Assembly: GCF_000477435.1 (NCBI RefSeq)
Contig: NC_022576.1
Location: 2,046,001 to 2,110,000 of the forward strand
Length of the DNA: 64,000 nt
From: Candidatus Symbiobacter mobilis CR
GTDB lineage: Bacteria; Pseudomonadota; Gammaproteobacteria; Burkholderiales; Burkholderiaceae_C
Direction: 5' to 3'
Positions within the stretch are counted from its first letter, which is position 1. The number at the start of each line of letters is the position of its first letter. Under the pieces are notes generated by a model. The model saw nothing but the letters and a program-made list of their open reading frames with translations, was not told the DNA's origin and ran no database searches. Shown one piece after another: positions 8,441 to 17,052 of this stretch. Made by a program: the position numbers and the translations under genes.

Positions 8441-9664
8441 ATGTCGATGAAATACCACCCAATTCCGTTGGGACGGATCCAGTTGGGACGCCCCTTGCCC
8501 ATCGATATCTGGAGCCCCGACGGCAGGCTGCTGCTGCGCCGTGGGCAGACGTTGCGGTCGGAGTCGCACCGCGAAATGCTCGCCCAACACCAGGCCGGGA
8601 TGACCCAAAGCGATGCCATGGCATGGCAGAAAAGCCTGGAGCGCACGATGCGTGCGCTGCGCACCGAGGGCGTTGATCTGGCGACGCTGGCCATGCTGCC
8701 GATGCCTGCGGAGATCCTCGACAGCGACTACTGTGAGGGCATGCATGTGGACGGCGGCTGGCTCGATGTGCAGGACGTGCTGCGTGGCCTGCTCTACCAG
8801 GGGCACCACGCCGTGATGCCCGCAATGCGCCTCACAGGCATCGAGCAGAAGGTGCTGGCCCTGCTGCGGGAAGACCCCGACGAGGCATTGTTTATCCTCT
8901 TCCAGGCTCTTCCCGATCTGTCTCTGGGCTACTGCGCGACGCACGCACTGCTGTGCGCAGTGGTCGGCGCGCTGACTGCGGAAAAACTGGCCCAGAACGA
9001 AGACCAATCCGCGCTGTTGCTGCGTTCTGCGCTGGTGATGAACATCGGGATGGCGCAGCCGCAGGACAAACTGGCCCGGCAGCGCACCCCGCCCAACCCT
9101 GCGCAGCGCACGCTGATTGCCACCCACGCGCCAACGGGGGTCGAGATCCTCCGGGACTTTGGCATTTGCGACGACATCCTGCTGGAGTTCGTGCAGTGGC
9201 ACCACGCGCCGCAGGATGCGCCCATCGACCCCGCTTATGCCTCTGCGCTGCACGTGCTGCACCTTGCCGATGCGCAAATCGCCAAGATGGCGCCGAGGGC
9301 TTCGCGCCCGGCCATGTCTTCGCTACATGCCGTCAAGTCGCTCGTCCTGCAGGATGAAGGCTCCATCGGCGATGCCCACCGTGCGATGGCTGCTGTCTTG
9401 GGTTTTTACCCGCCAGGCAGCTACGTGCAGCTCGTCAATGGGGAAGTGGCCGTCGTCGTCAAGCGCGGGCTGCGCGCCAATGCGCCCCACGTTGCCAGCA
9501 TCCTTGGCGTCGGCGGAATGCCGTTGGCCAAGTATGTCTACCATGACACGGCGGAGATGCACACTCCCCAATACGCAGTGCGATCGAGCGTGCCAGCCAG
9601 CGCCGTGCATGTCCGTGTGCATCTCGAAAGAATTCGCCGTCTGCGCGTCCAGCACGGCATTTGA
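8441..9664 (+). CDS. degenerate HD-domain (HD-GYP-like) regulatory protein
   Basis: The 407-residue protein has an N-terminal segment (about 1-130) of PilZ- or DUF3391-like type found before HD-GYP domains, then an alpha-helical region with the spacing of an HD-GYP domain. The helix holding the HD pair reads [10 protein letters not shown] where HDIGK is expected, the HHE segment reads [10 protein letters not shown], and no GYP triplet is seen. A cyclic-di-GMP phosphodiesterase activity is therefore unlikely; it may be a binding or scaffold protein. ATG at 8441 has an AGGGGGG box and follows alr by 31 bp; an upstream in-frame start at 8402 would overlap alr. Confidence 0.7.
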   Translation: MSMKYHPIPLGRIQLGRPLPIDIWSPDGRLLLRRGQTLRSESHREMLAQHQAGMTQSDAMAWQKSLERTMRALRTEGVDLATLAMLPMPAEILDSDYCEGMHVDGGWLDVQDVLRGLLYQGHHAVMPAMRLTGIEQKVLALLREDPDEALFILFQALPDLSLGYCATHALLCAVVGALTAEKLAQNEDQSALLLRSALVMNIGMAQPQDKLARQRTPPNPAQRTLIATHAPTGVEILRDFGICDDILLEFVQWHHAPQDAPIDPAYASALHVLHLADAQIAKMAPRASRPAMSSLHAVKSLVLQDEGSIGDAHRAMAAVLGFYPPGSYVQLVNGEVAVVVKRGLRANAPHVASILGVGGMPLAKYVYHDTAEMHTPQYAVRSSVPASAVHVRVHLERIRRLRVQHGI

Positions 9665-9788
9665 GTCAGCGCAGGCGCCTGGGTGGCGAAGTTTGCGTGG
9701 CTATCATCGACCGATTCGGCCGTCCGCGCCGCCCTTGCGCCGCACCTCCCTGCTGCTCCATAACGCACCTTATCACGCACCTTTCATC

Positions 9789-10826
<1,038 letters not shown>

Positions 10827-10848
10827 CCTGCCCGCAGCATCTCATGCC

Positions 10849-11283
10849 ATGCCCACGCCCACTTTGCGCGCACGGGCCTTGGGGTTGTTGGCTCGGCGTG
10901 AATACGCACGTAGCGAGTTGCAGCGCAAACTGGCTCCCGGTGCGAGGGGCGCCGATGACCTCGACGCACTGCTTGACGATCTGGAGCGCCAAGGTTGGTT
11001 GAGTGAGGAACGGGTCATGGAATCGCTACTCCGCCGTCGTGCGCCCCGGCACGGCGTGTTGCGATTGCGGGAGGAATTGCGTGACAAGGGCATTTCCGCG
11101 CCACAGATCGACGCGGCATTGGAGACACTGCACGCTACGGAATACGACCGGGCGCTGGCGGTGTGGCAGCGCAAATTTGGCGAACCCGCCACCACGCCCC
11201 AAGAGACTGCCAGGCAGGCCCGATTCCTTGCGGCGCGTGGTTTTGCCAGCGAAGTAGTCGCCCGGATCGTCCGGGGCCGGTAG
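10849..11283 (+). CDS. recX: regulatory protein RecX
   Basis: RecX is a small, mostly helical modulator of RecA filaments. The 144-residue product has the three-helix repeats of the family: an early ALGLLARREYARSELQRKL segment, QGWLSEERVMESLLRR in the centre, and RQARFLAARGFASEVVARIV at the end. The start ATG at 10849 lies 22 bp after recA, in line with co-transcription. It ends 15 bp before the convergent mscL. Confidence 0.92.
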   Translation: MPTPTLRARALGLLARREYARSELQRKLAPGARGADDLDALLDDLERQGWLSEERVMESLLRRRAPRHGVLRLREELRDKGISAPQIDAALETLHATEYDRALAVWQRKFGEPATTPQETARQARFLAARGFASEVVARIVRGR

Positions 11284-11298
11284 CGGGGTGTAGTCGGT

Positions 11299-11703
11299 TC
11301 AGCGTCCTGGCCGGAGCAGGTCGCGAATCTCGGTGAGCAGCAGCTCTTCCTTGGACGGAGCAGGTGGTGCGGCTGGCGCGGCTTCCTCTTTTCGCTGGAG
11401 GGAGTTGATTCCGCGCACGGCCAGGAAAATCACCCAGGCGATGATCAAGAAATCCACGACAGTCTGGAGGAATTTGCCGTAGGCGATGACGACGGCAGGG
11501 GCCGTCCCGGCGGCTTCCTTGAGCGTGATGACCAAGTCGGAAAAATTCACCCCGCCAAGCAGCATGCCAATGGGTGGCATGACCACATCGGCCACCAGGG
11601 AAGAAACAATCTTCCCGAACGCTGCCCCGACGATCACGCCAACGGCCATATCAACCACGTTGCCGCGCACGGCAAAATCCCGGAATTCCTTGATCATGCT
11701 CAT
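11299..11703 (-). CDS. mscL: large-conductance mechanosensitive channel
   Basis: MscL opens under membrane tension to release solutes on osmotic downshock. The 134-residue product has the cytoplasmic N-terminal helix [18 protein letters not shown], a glycine-rich pore helix TM1 ([17 protein letters not shown]), the periplasmic loop and TM2 around [12 protein letters not shown]. It ends in a charged helix after an Ala/Pro-rich linker. ATG at 11703 is preceded by AAGGAG at about nine bases and removes 16 unneeded upstream residues. Confidence 0.96.
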   Translation of the reverse strand: MSMIKEFRDFAVRGNVVDMAVGVIVGAAFGKIVSSLVADVVMPPIGMLLGGVNFSDLVITLKEAAGTAPAVVIAYGKFLQTVVDFLIIAWVIFLAVRGINSLQRKEEAAPAAPPAPSKEELLLTEIRDLLRPGR

Positions 11704-12075
11704 ACTTGCTTGCTCCTTGCAAAGAATGGAAAAAAGGGAATGACGAAGCATTGTGCCCTCCTGAATCAGGCCGTGGAATTACGCTGAATCCCATCATGTG
11801 TCGCGATGCAGCGGAACATGCAGCGGAGAACATTTCTTCTGCGTAGGACGTACGCAAAACCGCCATGGCGTTGTGGTACCGCCTCGCCGTACCATCGTGT
11901 ACCAACTTGGTTGGTACGCTGAGCCGGGACAATTTTGCGCATGTCCTATTGCTTTGGCCTCTGTCTACAATGGCTGGAAATACCTTGACCCAGCAACTGT
12001 CCAGAACCGACTTACAGTACTGGGCACGGCTTACCGCCTTGCCGGGTAGGGTTTCCAACCGGTGTTAGTTTTTCC
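11704..12075. other. intergenic stretch with one short inverted repeat
   Basis: No open frame here looks like a gene. The only clear structure is a perfect 8-bp inverted repeat, GTACCAAC at 11899-11906 and GTTGGTAC at 11910-11917, separated by TTG. It has no T tract after it, so it is more like an operator or processing hairpin than a terminator. A TACAAT hexamer near 11974 could be a -10 box for the small gene at 12076, but a matching -35 box was not found. Confidence 0.4.
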
Positions 12076-12258
12076 ATGAATCTGTCCAGGCTGTTCCAGC
12101 GCCCCCACTACCAATCAGACATTGCTCAATTTCTGGAGCATTGGGCTGCGGGGCGGGGGCGGCCTGCGGCACCCTCCCGGCAGCGCAGGCAAGGTGGCGG
12201 TGTTTCGACGATTGGCGGTCGTCCTGCTCCACCTGCCCAAGCACGCTCTGTGGCCTAG
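12076..12258 (+). pseudogene. probable truncated DUF3460-like small protein
   Basis: The first 22 residues (RLFQRPHYQSDIAQFLEH) resemble the start of DUF3460 proteins, a short family of about 60 residues seen in betaproteobacteria. After residue 22 the frame turns into a Gly/Ala/Arg/Pro-rich sequence unlike the family, which normally has a GRALLWD core and an RVxQxPYVY end. The TAG stop at 12256-12258 lies at the edge of the repeat copy at 12255-12324. A frameshift plus loss of the 3' end by the repeat would explain this. The family assignment is from memory of its N-terminus and is tentative. Confidence 0.4.
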
Positions 12259-12324
12259 AACTTATTTCCTTAGAGCCTATTTCAGTAGGCAGGCGAGCCG
12301 AAGCAGTGTGCGTGGCGCCGGAGC
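12255..12324 (+). repeat. partial copy of the MITE-like element (one end)
   Basis: Positions 12279-12324 match the reverse complement of 47424-47469 over 46 consecutive bases. The preceding 24 bases carry two degenerate TAGAACC-TATTT units like those at the right end of the full copy. The other end of the element is absent, so this is a truncated copy or a solo end. Confidence 0.75.
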
Positions 12325-12496
12325 TGTCGAGCTGATTCGGGCTGGCTTCAGGCGGGGTCGGCATGCAGCCAGGGCTGCGAAAACTCGATACGTTGACAGG
12401 CTGGCGGTAGAAGGTTTCCATCGTGTTCGTGTAGTCCGTGTTTCGCACGGGTTTGTGTCTGGCCCGTATTGGGTATTTTGTTGAAGGAGTTGCACC

Positions 12497-12961
12497 ATGA
12501 AACGTCTGTTCCCTCGCTTTCTCGTCGTGTGCGTGGCAGCATGGTTTGCCACGGGGCTATCTTGGGCCTCCGGGCACGGAACCCCCGCGCAAGCCGAGGC
12601 ACTTGCCCATCGAGCCGTCGCATACATCAAGGCCAATGGCGTACAGAAGGCTGCCCAGGAATTCACCAAAGGGACAAGCTTCAAGGAAGGGGATCTGTAC
12701 ATTGCCTTCACCGATCTACAGGGCAATGTGTTTGGGCACGGCGGCAACCCCAAGCTCGTGGGCAAAAACCTTGTCGGGCTCAAGGATCCCGATGGCAAGC
12801 CTTTCTTCCAGATGTTGCTGGATCTGGCCAAAAACCAGGGTAAGGGGTGGTCGCAGGAATACAAGTTCCTCAACCCTGTGACCAAGAAGATCGAGAACAA
12901 AGCCATGTATGTCGAGCGTATCGACGACCACTGGGTCGGGGTTGGTGTCTACAAGGAGTGA
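12497..12961 (+). CDS. secreted single Cache-domain protein (paralogue 1)
   Basis: The 154-residue product has a signal peptide (residues 1-25, cut near SWASG) and one Cache-type domain. Its conserved block VGHGGNPKLVGKNLVGL-like (here FGHGGNPKLVGKNL) and a later KGWSQEYKFLNP are typical of sCache_2 ligand-binding domains. There is no membrane anchor or output domain, so it is a free periplasmic protein. ATG at 12497 follows AAGGAG at good spacing. It lies 139 bp upstream of a close paralogue and upstream of a chemoreceptor, so a ligand-binding partner role is plausible but not shown. Confidence 0.78.
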   Translation: MKRLFPRFLVVCVAAWFATGLSWASGHGTPAQAEALAHRAVAYIKANGVQKAAQEFTKGTSFKEGDLYIAFTDLQGNVFGHGGNPKLVGKNLVGLKDPDGKPFFQMLLDLAKNQGKGWSQEYKFLNPVTKKIENKAMYVERIDDHWVGVGVYKE

Positions 12962-13036
12962 GACGCCGTCCGAATAGATGGAAAGAACGACCGCAGGTTG
13001 CACATTGCTCCTGAACGTGATTTCCTTCCGTTGATC

Positions 13037-13075
13037 CCCTGTGTCCGGAATTCGCCGGGTGCAGGGTTTTTTTTT
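13037..13075 (+). terminator. rho-independent terminator after Cache paralogue 1
   Basis: An imperfect hairpin opens with CCCTG at 13037 and closes with CAGGG at 13066, with CCGG-type pairing inside and an AATTCG loop. It is followed by nine T residues (13067-13075). It separates the two Cache genes, so they are probably transcribed on their own. Confidence 0.8.
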
Positions 13076-13100
13076 GTCCTGATGTATTCAAGGAGATGAC

Positions 13101-13565
13101 ATGCAAGCTTTGCATCGTGTACGGGCTATCGTTTTCGGGATTCTTGTGGGCGTCTCGCTGTGTGCCGTAGCCGCAGAGCGCGGAACGGTTGCAGAGGCCG
13201 AAGCCATGGCCAAGAAAGCCGCTGCTTATGTGAAAGCCCATGGGGTGGACAAGGCTGCTGAGGAATTCACCACTGGCACCGCGTTCAAGGATCGTGACCT
13301 GTACGTGGCGTTCGCAGAGTTGGACGGGGTGATGGTCGGCCACGGCGGCAATCCGAAGCTCGTCGGCAAGAACCTCGTTGGGCTTAAGGATCCAGCCGGG
13401 CAATTGTTTTACGACAAGCTCCTTGTACTGGCCAAGACAAAAGGCAAAGGCTGGTCGGAGCCGTACAAATTCCTCAACCCTGCCACCAAAAAGATCGAAG
13501 ACAAGATGATCTATGTCGAGCGCGTGGGCGACCACTGGGTGGGCGTGGGTATCTACAAAGGCTGA
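13101..13565 (+). CDS. secreted single Cache-domain protein (paralogue 2)
   Basis: This 154-residue product is the same length as the protein at 12497 and shares most of its sequence, including HGGNPKLVGKNLVGLKDP and the end VERVGDHWVGVGIYK. A signal peptide covers about residues 1-25 (IVFGILVGVSLCAVAAE). The two proteins differ mainly in residues 60-80 and 100-115, where ligand contacts could lie. ATG at 13101 is preceded by AAGGAG. The gene ends at its own terminator, so tandem duplication followed by separate expression is the simplest reading. Confidence 0.78.
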   Translation: MQALHRVRAIVFGILVGVSLCAVAAERGTVAEAEAMAKKAAAYVKAHGVDKAAEEFTTGTAFKDRDLYVAFAELDGVMVGHGGNPKLVGKNLVGLKDPAGQLFYDKLLVLAKTKGKGWSEPYKFLNPATKKIEDKMIYVERVGDHWVGVGIYKG

Positions 13566-13580
13566 GCTGTTGAGTGGGTT

Positions 13581-13610
13581 GGCCCTGCACCGATGCAGGG
13601 CCTGGCTTTT
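13581..13610 (+). terminator. rho-independent terminator after Cache paralogue 2
   Basis: A perfect 9-bp stem GGCCCTGCA / TGCAGGGCC (13581-13602) with loop CCGA is followed by TGGCTTTT. A REP-like palindrome begins just after it. Confidence 0.85.
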
Positions 13611-13615
13611 GTCGC

Positions 13616-13633
13616 AGCGACGGAAGTCGCGAT
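13616..13633 (+). repeat. REP-like palindrome, copy 1
   Basis: AGCGACGGAAGTCGCGAT contains the stem GCGAC / GTCGC with loop GGAA. The same 18 bases occur at 40260-40277 and, inverted, at 47286-47303. This copy lacks the TGTGGG head of the other two. Confidence 0.7.
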
Positions 13634-13746
13634 CCGTGCGTAGGCCGCAGCGCCAGTATTGGGCTGCGGTACGTTCTAGGTGCTAGGGCAGCCCTTTGCG
13701 GAACCGTGGGCTGGTGGACTATCGACTAACAGACGAATAGGCAAAT

Positions 13747-15336
13747 ATGAAAATCGGTGTTCGATTGGGATTGGGTTTCGGGCTGATCCTCCTGGTTGCG
13801 GGGATCCTGGTGACGGGGGCGCTGGTCAGCAACCAGGCAGGGCATGCTTCCTTGCTCGAAGCGATGCAAAAAACTTCTGAACAGCAAAACTTGGCGCATG
13901 AGATGAACCAAGCATTGCTGCAAAGTGCCGTGGCCGTGCGCAATATGGGGTTGCAAACCCAGGTGGCCAACGTCCAACGCGACCAAGCCGAGGCCGATCG
14001 GCTGCGCAAGTTGTACCTGCAAGCCAAGAGCAAGCTCGAAGCCCTTGGGATCGGCGACAAGGAGCGTGAGGTCTTTGCGCGCATGGATGACATCGACCGC
14101 AAAATGGAGGCCCACTTCCGCGAAGCAGTGGACTTTGCCTCCCAGTTCGCAGCCGAACAGGCAGCCGCAGTCATTACCGAAAAAATCGATCCCTTGCTCC
14201 AGCAGGCCATGTCGGAGTTGTGCAACTACGTTACCTTGCAGAAGGAGCATGCGAACGATGTGGCTATAGCCGCCGAACAGCTCGACAAGAACACGCGGCG
14301 AACCGTGCTTGTCATCGCCTTGGTAGGGGTGCTGGTGTTGGGGCTGTCCACCATGTTGGCTTGGCGATTGACTCGTAGCATCACTGCGCCCTTGCAGCAT
14401 GCGCTCGACGCGACGGCACGGATTGCCCAGGGCGATCTGTCCTGCGCCATCGAAGGCGCAGATCGTGGCGGGCAGGATGAAGCGGCAGCCTTGCTGGCCG
14501 GTTTGCAGCAAATGCGCGATGGGTTATCCGGCCTCGTGGCCAGTGTGCGCGCTAGCGCGCAGAACATCGCGACGGGTGCCAGCCAGATCGCTGCGGGCAG
14601 CGCCGACCTGTCCAGCCGCACCGAGGCCCAGGCCAGCAGCATCGAAGAAACGGCTTCGGCCATGGAGCAGCTCCACAGCGCAGTCCAAAGCAACGCCGAC
14701 ACCGCCAAGCAAGTCAACCAGATGGCTAGTACCGCCAGCGGCGCCGCCGTGGAAGGCGGGAACGTGATGAGGCAGGTGGTCGTGACGATGCAGGAGATCA
14801 CCTCGGCGTCGCACAAGATCGCTGACATCATCCAGGTTATCGACGGCATTGCTTTCCAAACCAACATCCTCGCGCTCAACGCTGCTGTGGAAGCTGCGCG
14901 CGCCGGGGAGCAGGGCCGAGGATTTGCCGTCGTCGCCACCGAGGTGCGCAGTCTGGCGGGGCGTTCTGCGCAGGCAGCCAAGGAGATCAAGAGCCTCATT
15001 GGCATCAGCGTCGAGAAGGTCGAAGCCGGTACCCATCTCGTCAATCAGGCCGGGGACTCGATCCAGGACATCGTCACGCAGGTGCAGAAACTCGCCGGTC
15101 TGATCGCAGACATCAGCACCGGCGCGCAGGAGCAGACTAGCGGCATTGCGCAGGTCAACCAAGCCATCACCCAGCTTGACGGAGCCACCCAGCAGAATGC
15201 AGCCTTGGCCGAGGAGTCCGCCGCCGCTGCGGACAATCTTCGCAAGCAGGCCGGGAGCATGGTCCAGGTCGTCGGCACTTTCAAACTCCCAGATGCCGGG
15301 GTTCTATCCCATACCGCTCTGGCGTATTCGGGCTGA
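13747..15336 (+). CDS. methyl-accepting chemotaxis protein (four-helix-bundle sensor)
   Basis: The 529-residue receptor starts with TM1 (residues 5-27). A periplasmic helical domain of about 28-190 follows, of the 4HB_MCP type, then TM2 ([18 protein letters not shown], about 186-205), a HAMP linker and a long cytoplasmic signalling coil. The hairpin tip [18 protein letters not shown] is intact, so it can engage CheA and CheW. Glutamine/glutamate pairs for CheR and CheB methylation ([13 protein letters not shown]) are present; a C-terminal NWETF-type pentapeptide is not. ATG at 13747 is preceded by AGG. It lies after two Cache proteins and 1.7 kb before a CheB-CheR fusion. Confidence 0.93.
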   Translation: MKIGVRLGLGFGLILLVAGILVTGALVSNQAGHASLLEAMQKTSEQQNLAHEMNQALLQSAVAVRNMGLQTQVANVQRDQAEADRLRKLYLQAKSKLEALGIGDKEREVFARMDDIDRKMEAHFREAVDFASQFAAEQAAAVITEKIDPLLQQAMSELCNYVTLQKEHANDVAIAAEQLDKNTRRTVLVIALVGVLVLGLSTMLAWRLTRSITAPLQHALDATARIAQGDLSCAIEGADRGGQDEAAALLAGLQQMRDGLSGLVASVRASAQNIATGASQIAAGSADLSSRTEAQASSIEETASAMEQLHSAVQSNADTAKQVNQMASTASGAAVEGGNVMRQVVVTMQEITSASHKIADIIQVIDGIAFQTNILALNAAVEAARAGEQGRGFAVVATEVRSLAGRSAQAAKEIKSLIGISVEKVEAGTHLVNQAGDSIQDIVTQVQKLAGLIADISTGAQEQTSGIAQVNQAITQLDGATQQNAALAEESAAAADNLRKQAGSMVQVVGTFKLPDAGVLSHTALAYSG

Positions 15337-15476
15337 GCGCAGAGTGGGGAAGCGGGGGTAGTGCTGTGCTTGCGCCCATAGAATGGGATGCACGGGGTTT
15401 TTAACGGCATGACATAGCGTCCAAGGCCGTTTTCCTGTTTTCCCAATCTCCTGACGCACCTACTGACACACGCACC

Positions 15477-16790
15477 ATGTCCCTCGATTCCGGTTTCCAG
15501 TCCACAGCAGCCCCGGATCGCCGCAACGCCCGGTTCATCAGCCAGCTTACCCACAATACTTTTGCGATGGTGCTGGCTGGCGGTCGGGGCAGTCGTCTGC
15601 ATCAGCTCACCGATTGGCGCTCCAAGCCCGCAGTGCCTTTCGGGGGCAAGTTCCGGATCATCGACTTCACCCTCTCCAACTGCGTCAATTCCGGGGTACG
15701 CCGCATCGGCGTGGCCACGCAGTACAAGTCGCAGAGCCTCATCCGGCATTTGCAGCTCGGGTGGAGTTTTCTGGACGGTCGCCTGGGCGAGTTCGTCGAG
15801 ATCATGCCGGCGCAGCAGCAGGTCGATGAAGACCAGTGGTACCAGGGCACGGCCGATGCCGTGTACCAGAACCTACGCGAAATCCGTCACGCCAACCCGA
15901 AGTACGTGCTGATCCTCTCCGGGGATCATATCTACCGGATGGACTATGGGCGCTTGCTTGCCGCGCACGTCGAGCGCAGTGCCGATATGACCGTCGCATG
16001 CATTGAGGTTCCGATCAAGTCTGCGCAGGAATTCGGGGTCATGTCCGTTGCCGAAGAGGGGCGCATCGTCGCGTTCCAGGAGAAGCCCAAGGAACCCCAA
16101 CACATGCCGGGGCATCCAGATCGGGCGCTGGCGAGCATGGGAATCTATGTTTTTAATGCGGCCTTCCTTTTCGAGCAGCTTCGCCGCGACGCAGACGACC
16201 CCAAGTCCAGCCATGATTTCGGCAAGGACGTCATTCCCCATTGCGTCAAACGCTACCGCACCTTTGCCCAGAACTTTGCCAACAGTTGCGTGCAGGAGCC
16301 TGGCAAACCCCCCTACTGGCGCGATGTTGGAACGCTTGACGCCTATTGGGAAGCCAACATGGACTTGGTGCAAGTCACCCCCCAACTCAGCCTGTACGAC
16401 GACAGTTGGCCGATTTGGACTTGGCCGCAGCAGAACCCCCCCGCGAAATTCGTCTTTGACGACGACGCCCGGCGCGGTATGGCGGTCGATTCCGTCATCT
16501 CCGACGGCTGCATCGTCAGTGGTTCGATGGTGCGTAGGTCGATGCTGTTTTCCGGGGTGCGGGTGCATAGCTATTCGGTGATCGAAGACTCGATCATCCT
16601 GCCTAGCGTCCAGGTCGGCAACCATTGCATCCTGCGCAAGTGCATCATTGATCGGGATTGCGTCCTGCCCCACAACACGCGCATCGGCGTCGATCCCGTT
16701 GCCGATGGCAAGCGCTTTCACGTCACCGATTCCGGTGTGACACTGGTAACCCGCTCCATGCTGGGGCAAGATGTGGACGGTATGCGCTGA
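15477..16790 (+). CDS. glgC: glucose-1-phosphate adenylyltransferase
   Basis: GlgC makes ADP-glucose, the first committed step of glycogen synthesis. The 437-residue length is normal. The nucleotide-binding loop is [15 protein letters not shown] near residue 31, with [16 protein letters not shown], the catalytic [11 protein letters not shown] segment and the regulatory [10 protein letters not shown] left-handed beta-helix repeat region fills the C-terminus (about 330-410). No other glg gene is within the window, so the pathway is scattered or the gene stands alone. The 85 bp upstream of ATG 15477 show no clear promoter. Confidence 0.95.
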   Translation: MSLDSGFQSTAAPDRRNARFISQLTHNTFAMVLAGGRGSRLHQLTDWRSKPAVPFGGKFRIIDFTLSNCVNSGVRRIGVATQYKSQSLIRHLQLGWSFLDGRLGEFVEIMPAQQQVDEDQWYQGTADAVYQNLREIRHANPKYVLILSGDHIYRMDYGRLLAAHVERSADMTVACIEVPIKSAQEFGVMSVAEEGRIVAFQEKPKEPQHMPGHPDRALASMGIYVFNAAFLFEQLRRDADDPKSSHDFGKDVIPHCVKRYRTFAQNFANSCVQEPGKPPYWRDVGTLDAYWEANMDLVQVTPQLSLYDDSWPIWTWPQQNPPAKFVFDDDARRGMAVDSVISDGCIVSGSMVRRSMLFSGVRVHSYSVIEDSIILPSVQVGNHCILRKCIIDRDCVLPHNTRIGVDPVADGKRFHVTDSGVTLVTRSMLGQDVDGMR

Positions 16791-16852
16791 ACTATGGCAT
16801 CCGGGTCATCCTGAGCGAGGATTCCAAGGCGCCATAAAGATGCCCATAAAGG

Positions 16853-16864
16853 GCCTATATAGGC
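16853..16864. other. 12-bp perfect palindrome in the glgC / CheB-CheR gap
   Basis: GCCTATATAGGC reads the same on both strands and lies about 63 bp after the glgC stop and 189 bp before the next start. It could be a regulator site; there is no other support. Confidence 0.3.
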
Positions 16865-17052
16865 GCCCATATTTCCACCGGTTTTCCACCTGTTTGCTTG
16901 CGCTTTGTAGCCAGTTTTTCGGTTTGTTGCCGGTTCCGCAGTGCGGTTTTGGGCACGAATTGCAGCCTGTTTTGCGTTATAGGGTTGATCGATAATGCCT
17001 TGGCACATCGTGGCCGGGGTCGTTGCACGTTCGATTTGGAGTAGAGGTCTGT

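Noticed and set aside
9665..9788. LexA (SOS) operator in front of recA
   Set aside because: No CTGT-N8-ACAG match was found in this gap.
12277..12906. 209-residue minus-strand open frame
   Set aside because: It overlaps a clear Cache-domain gene and ends in the repeat copy; low-complexity composition.
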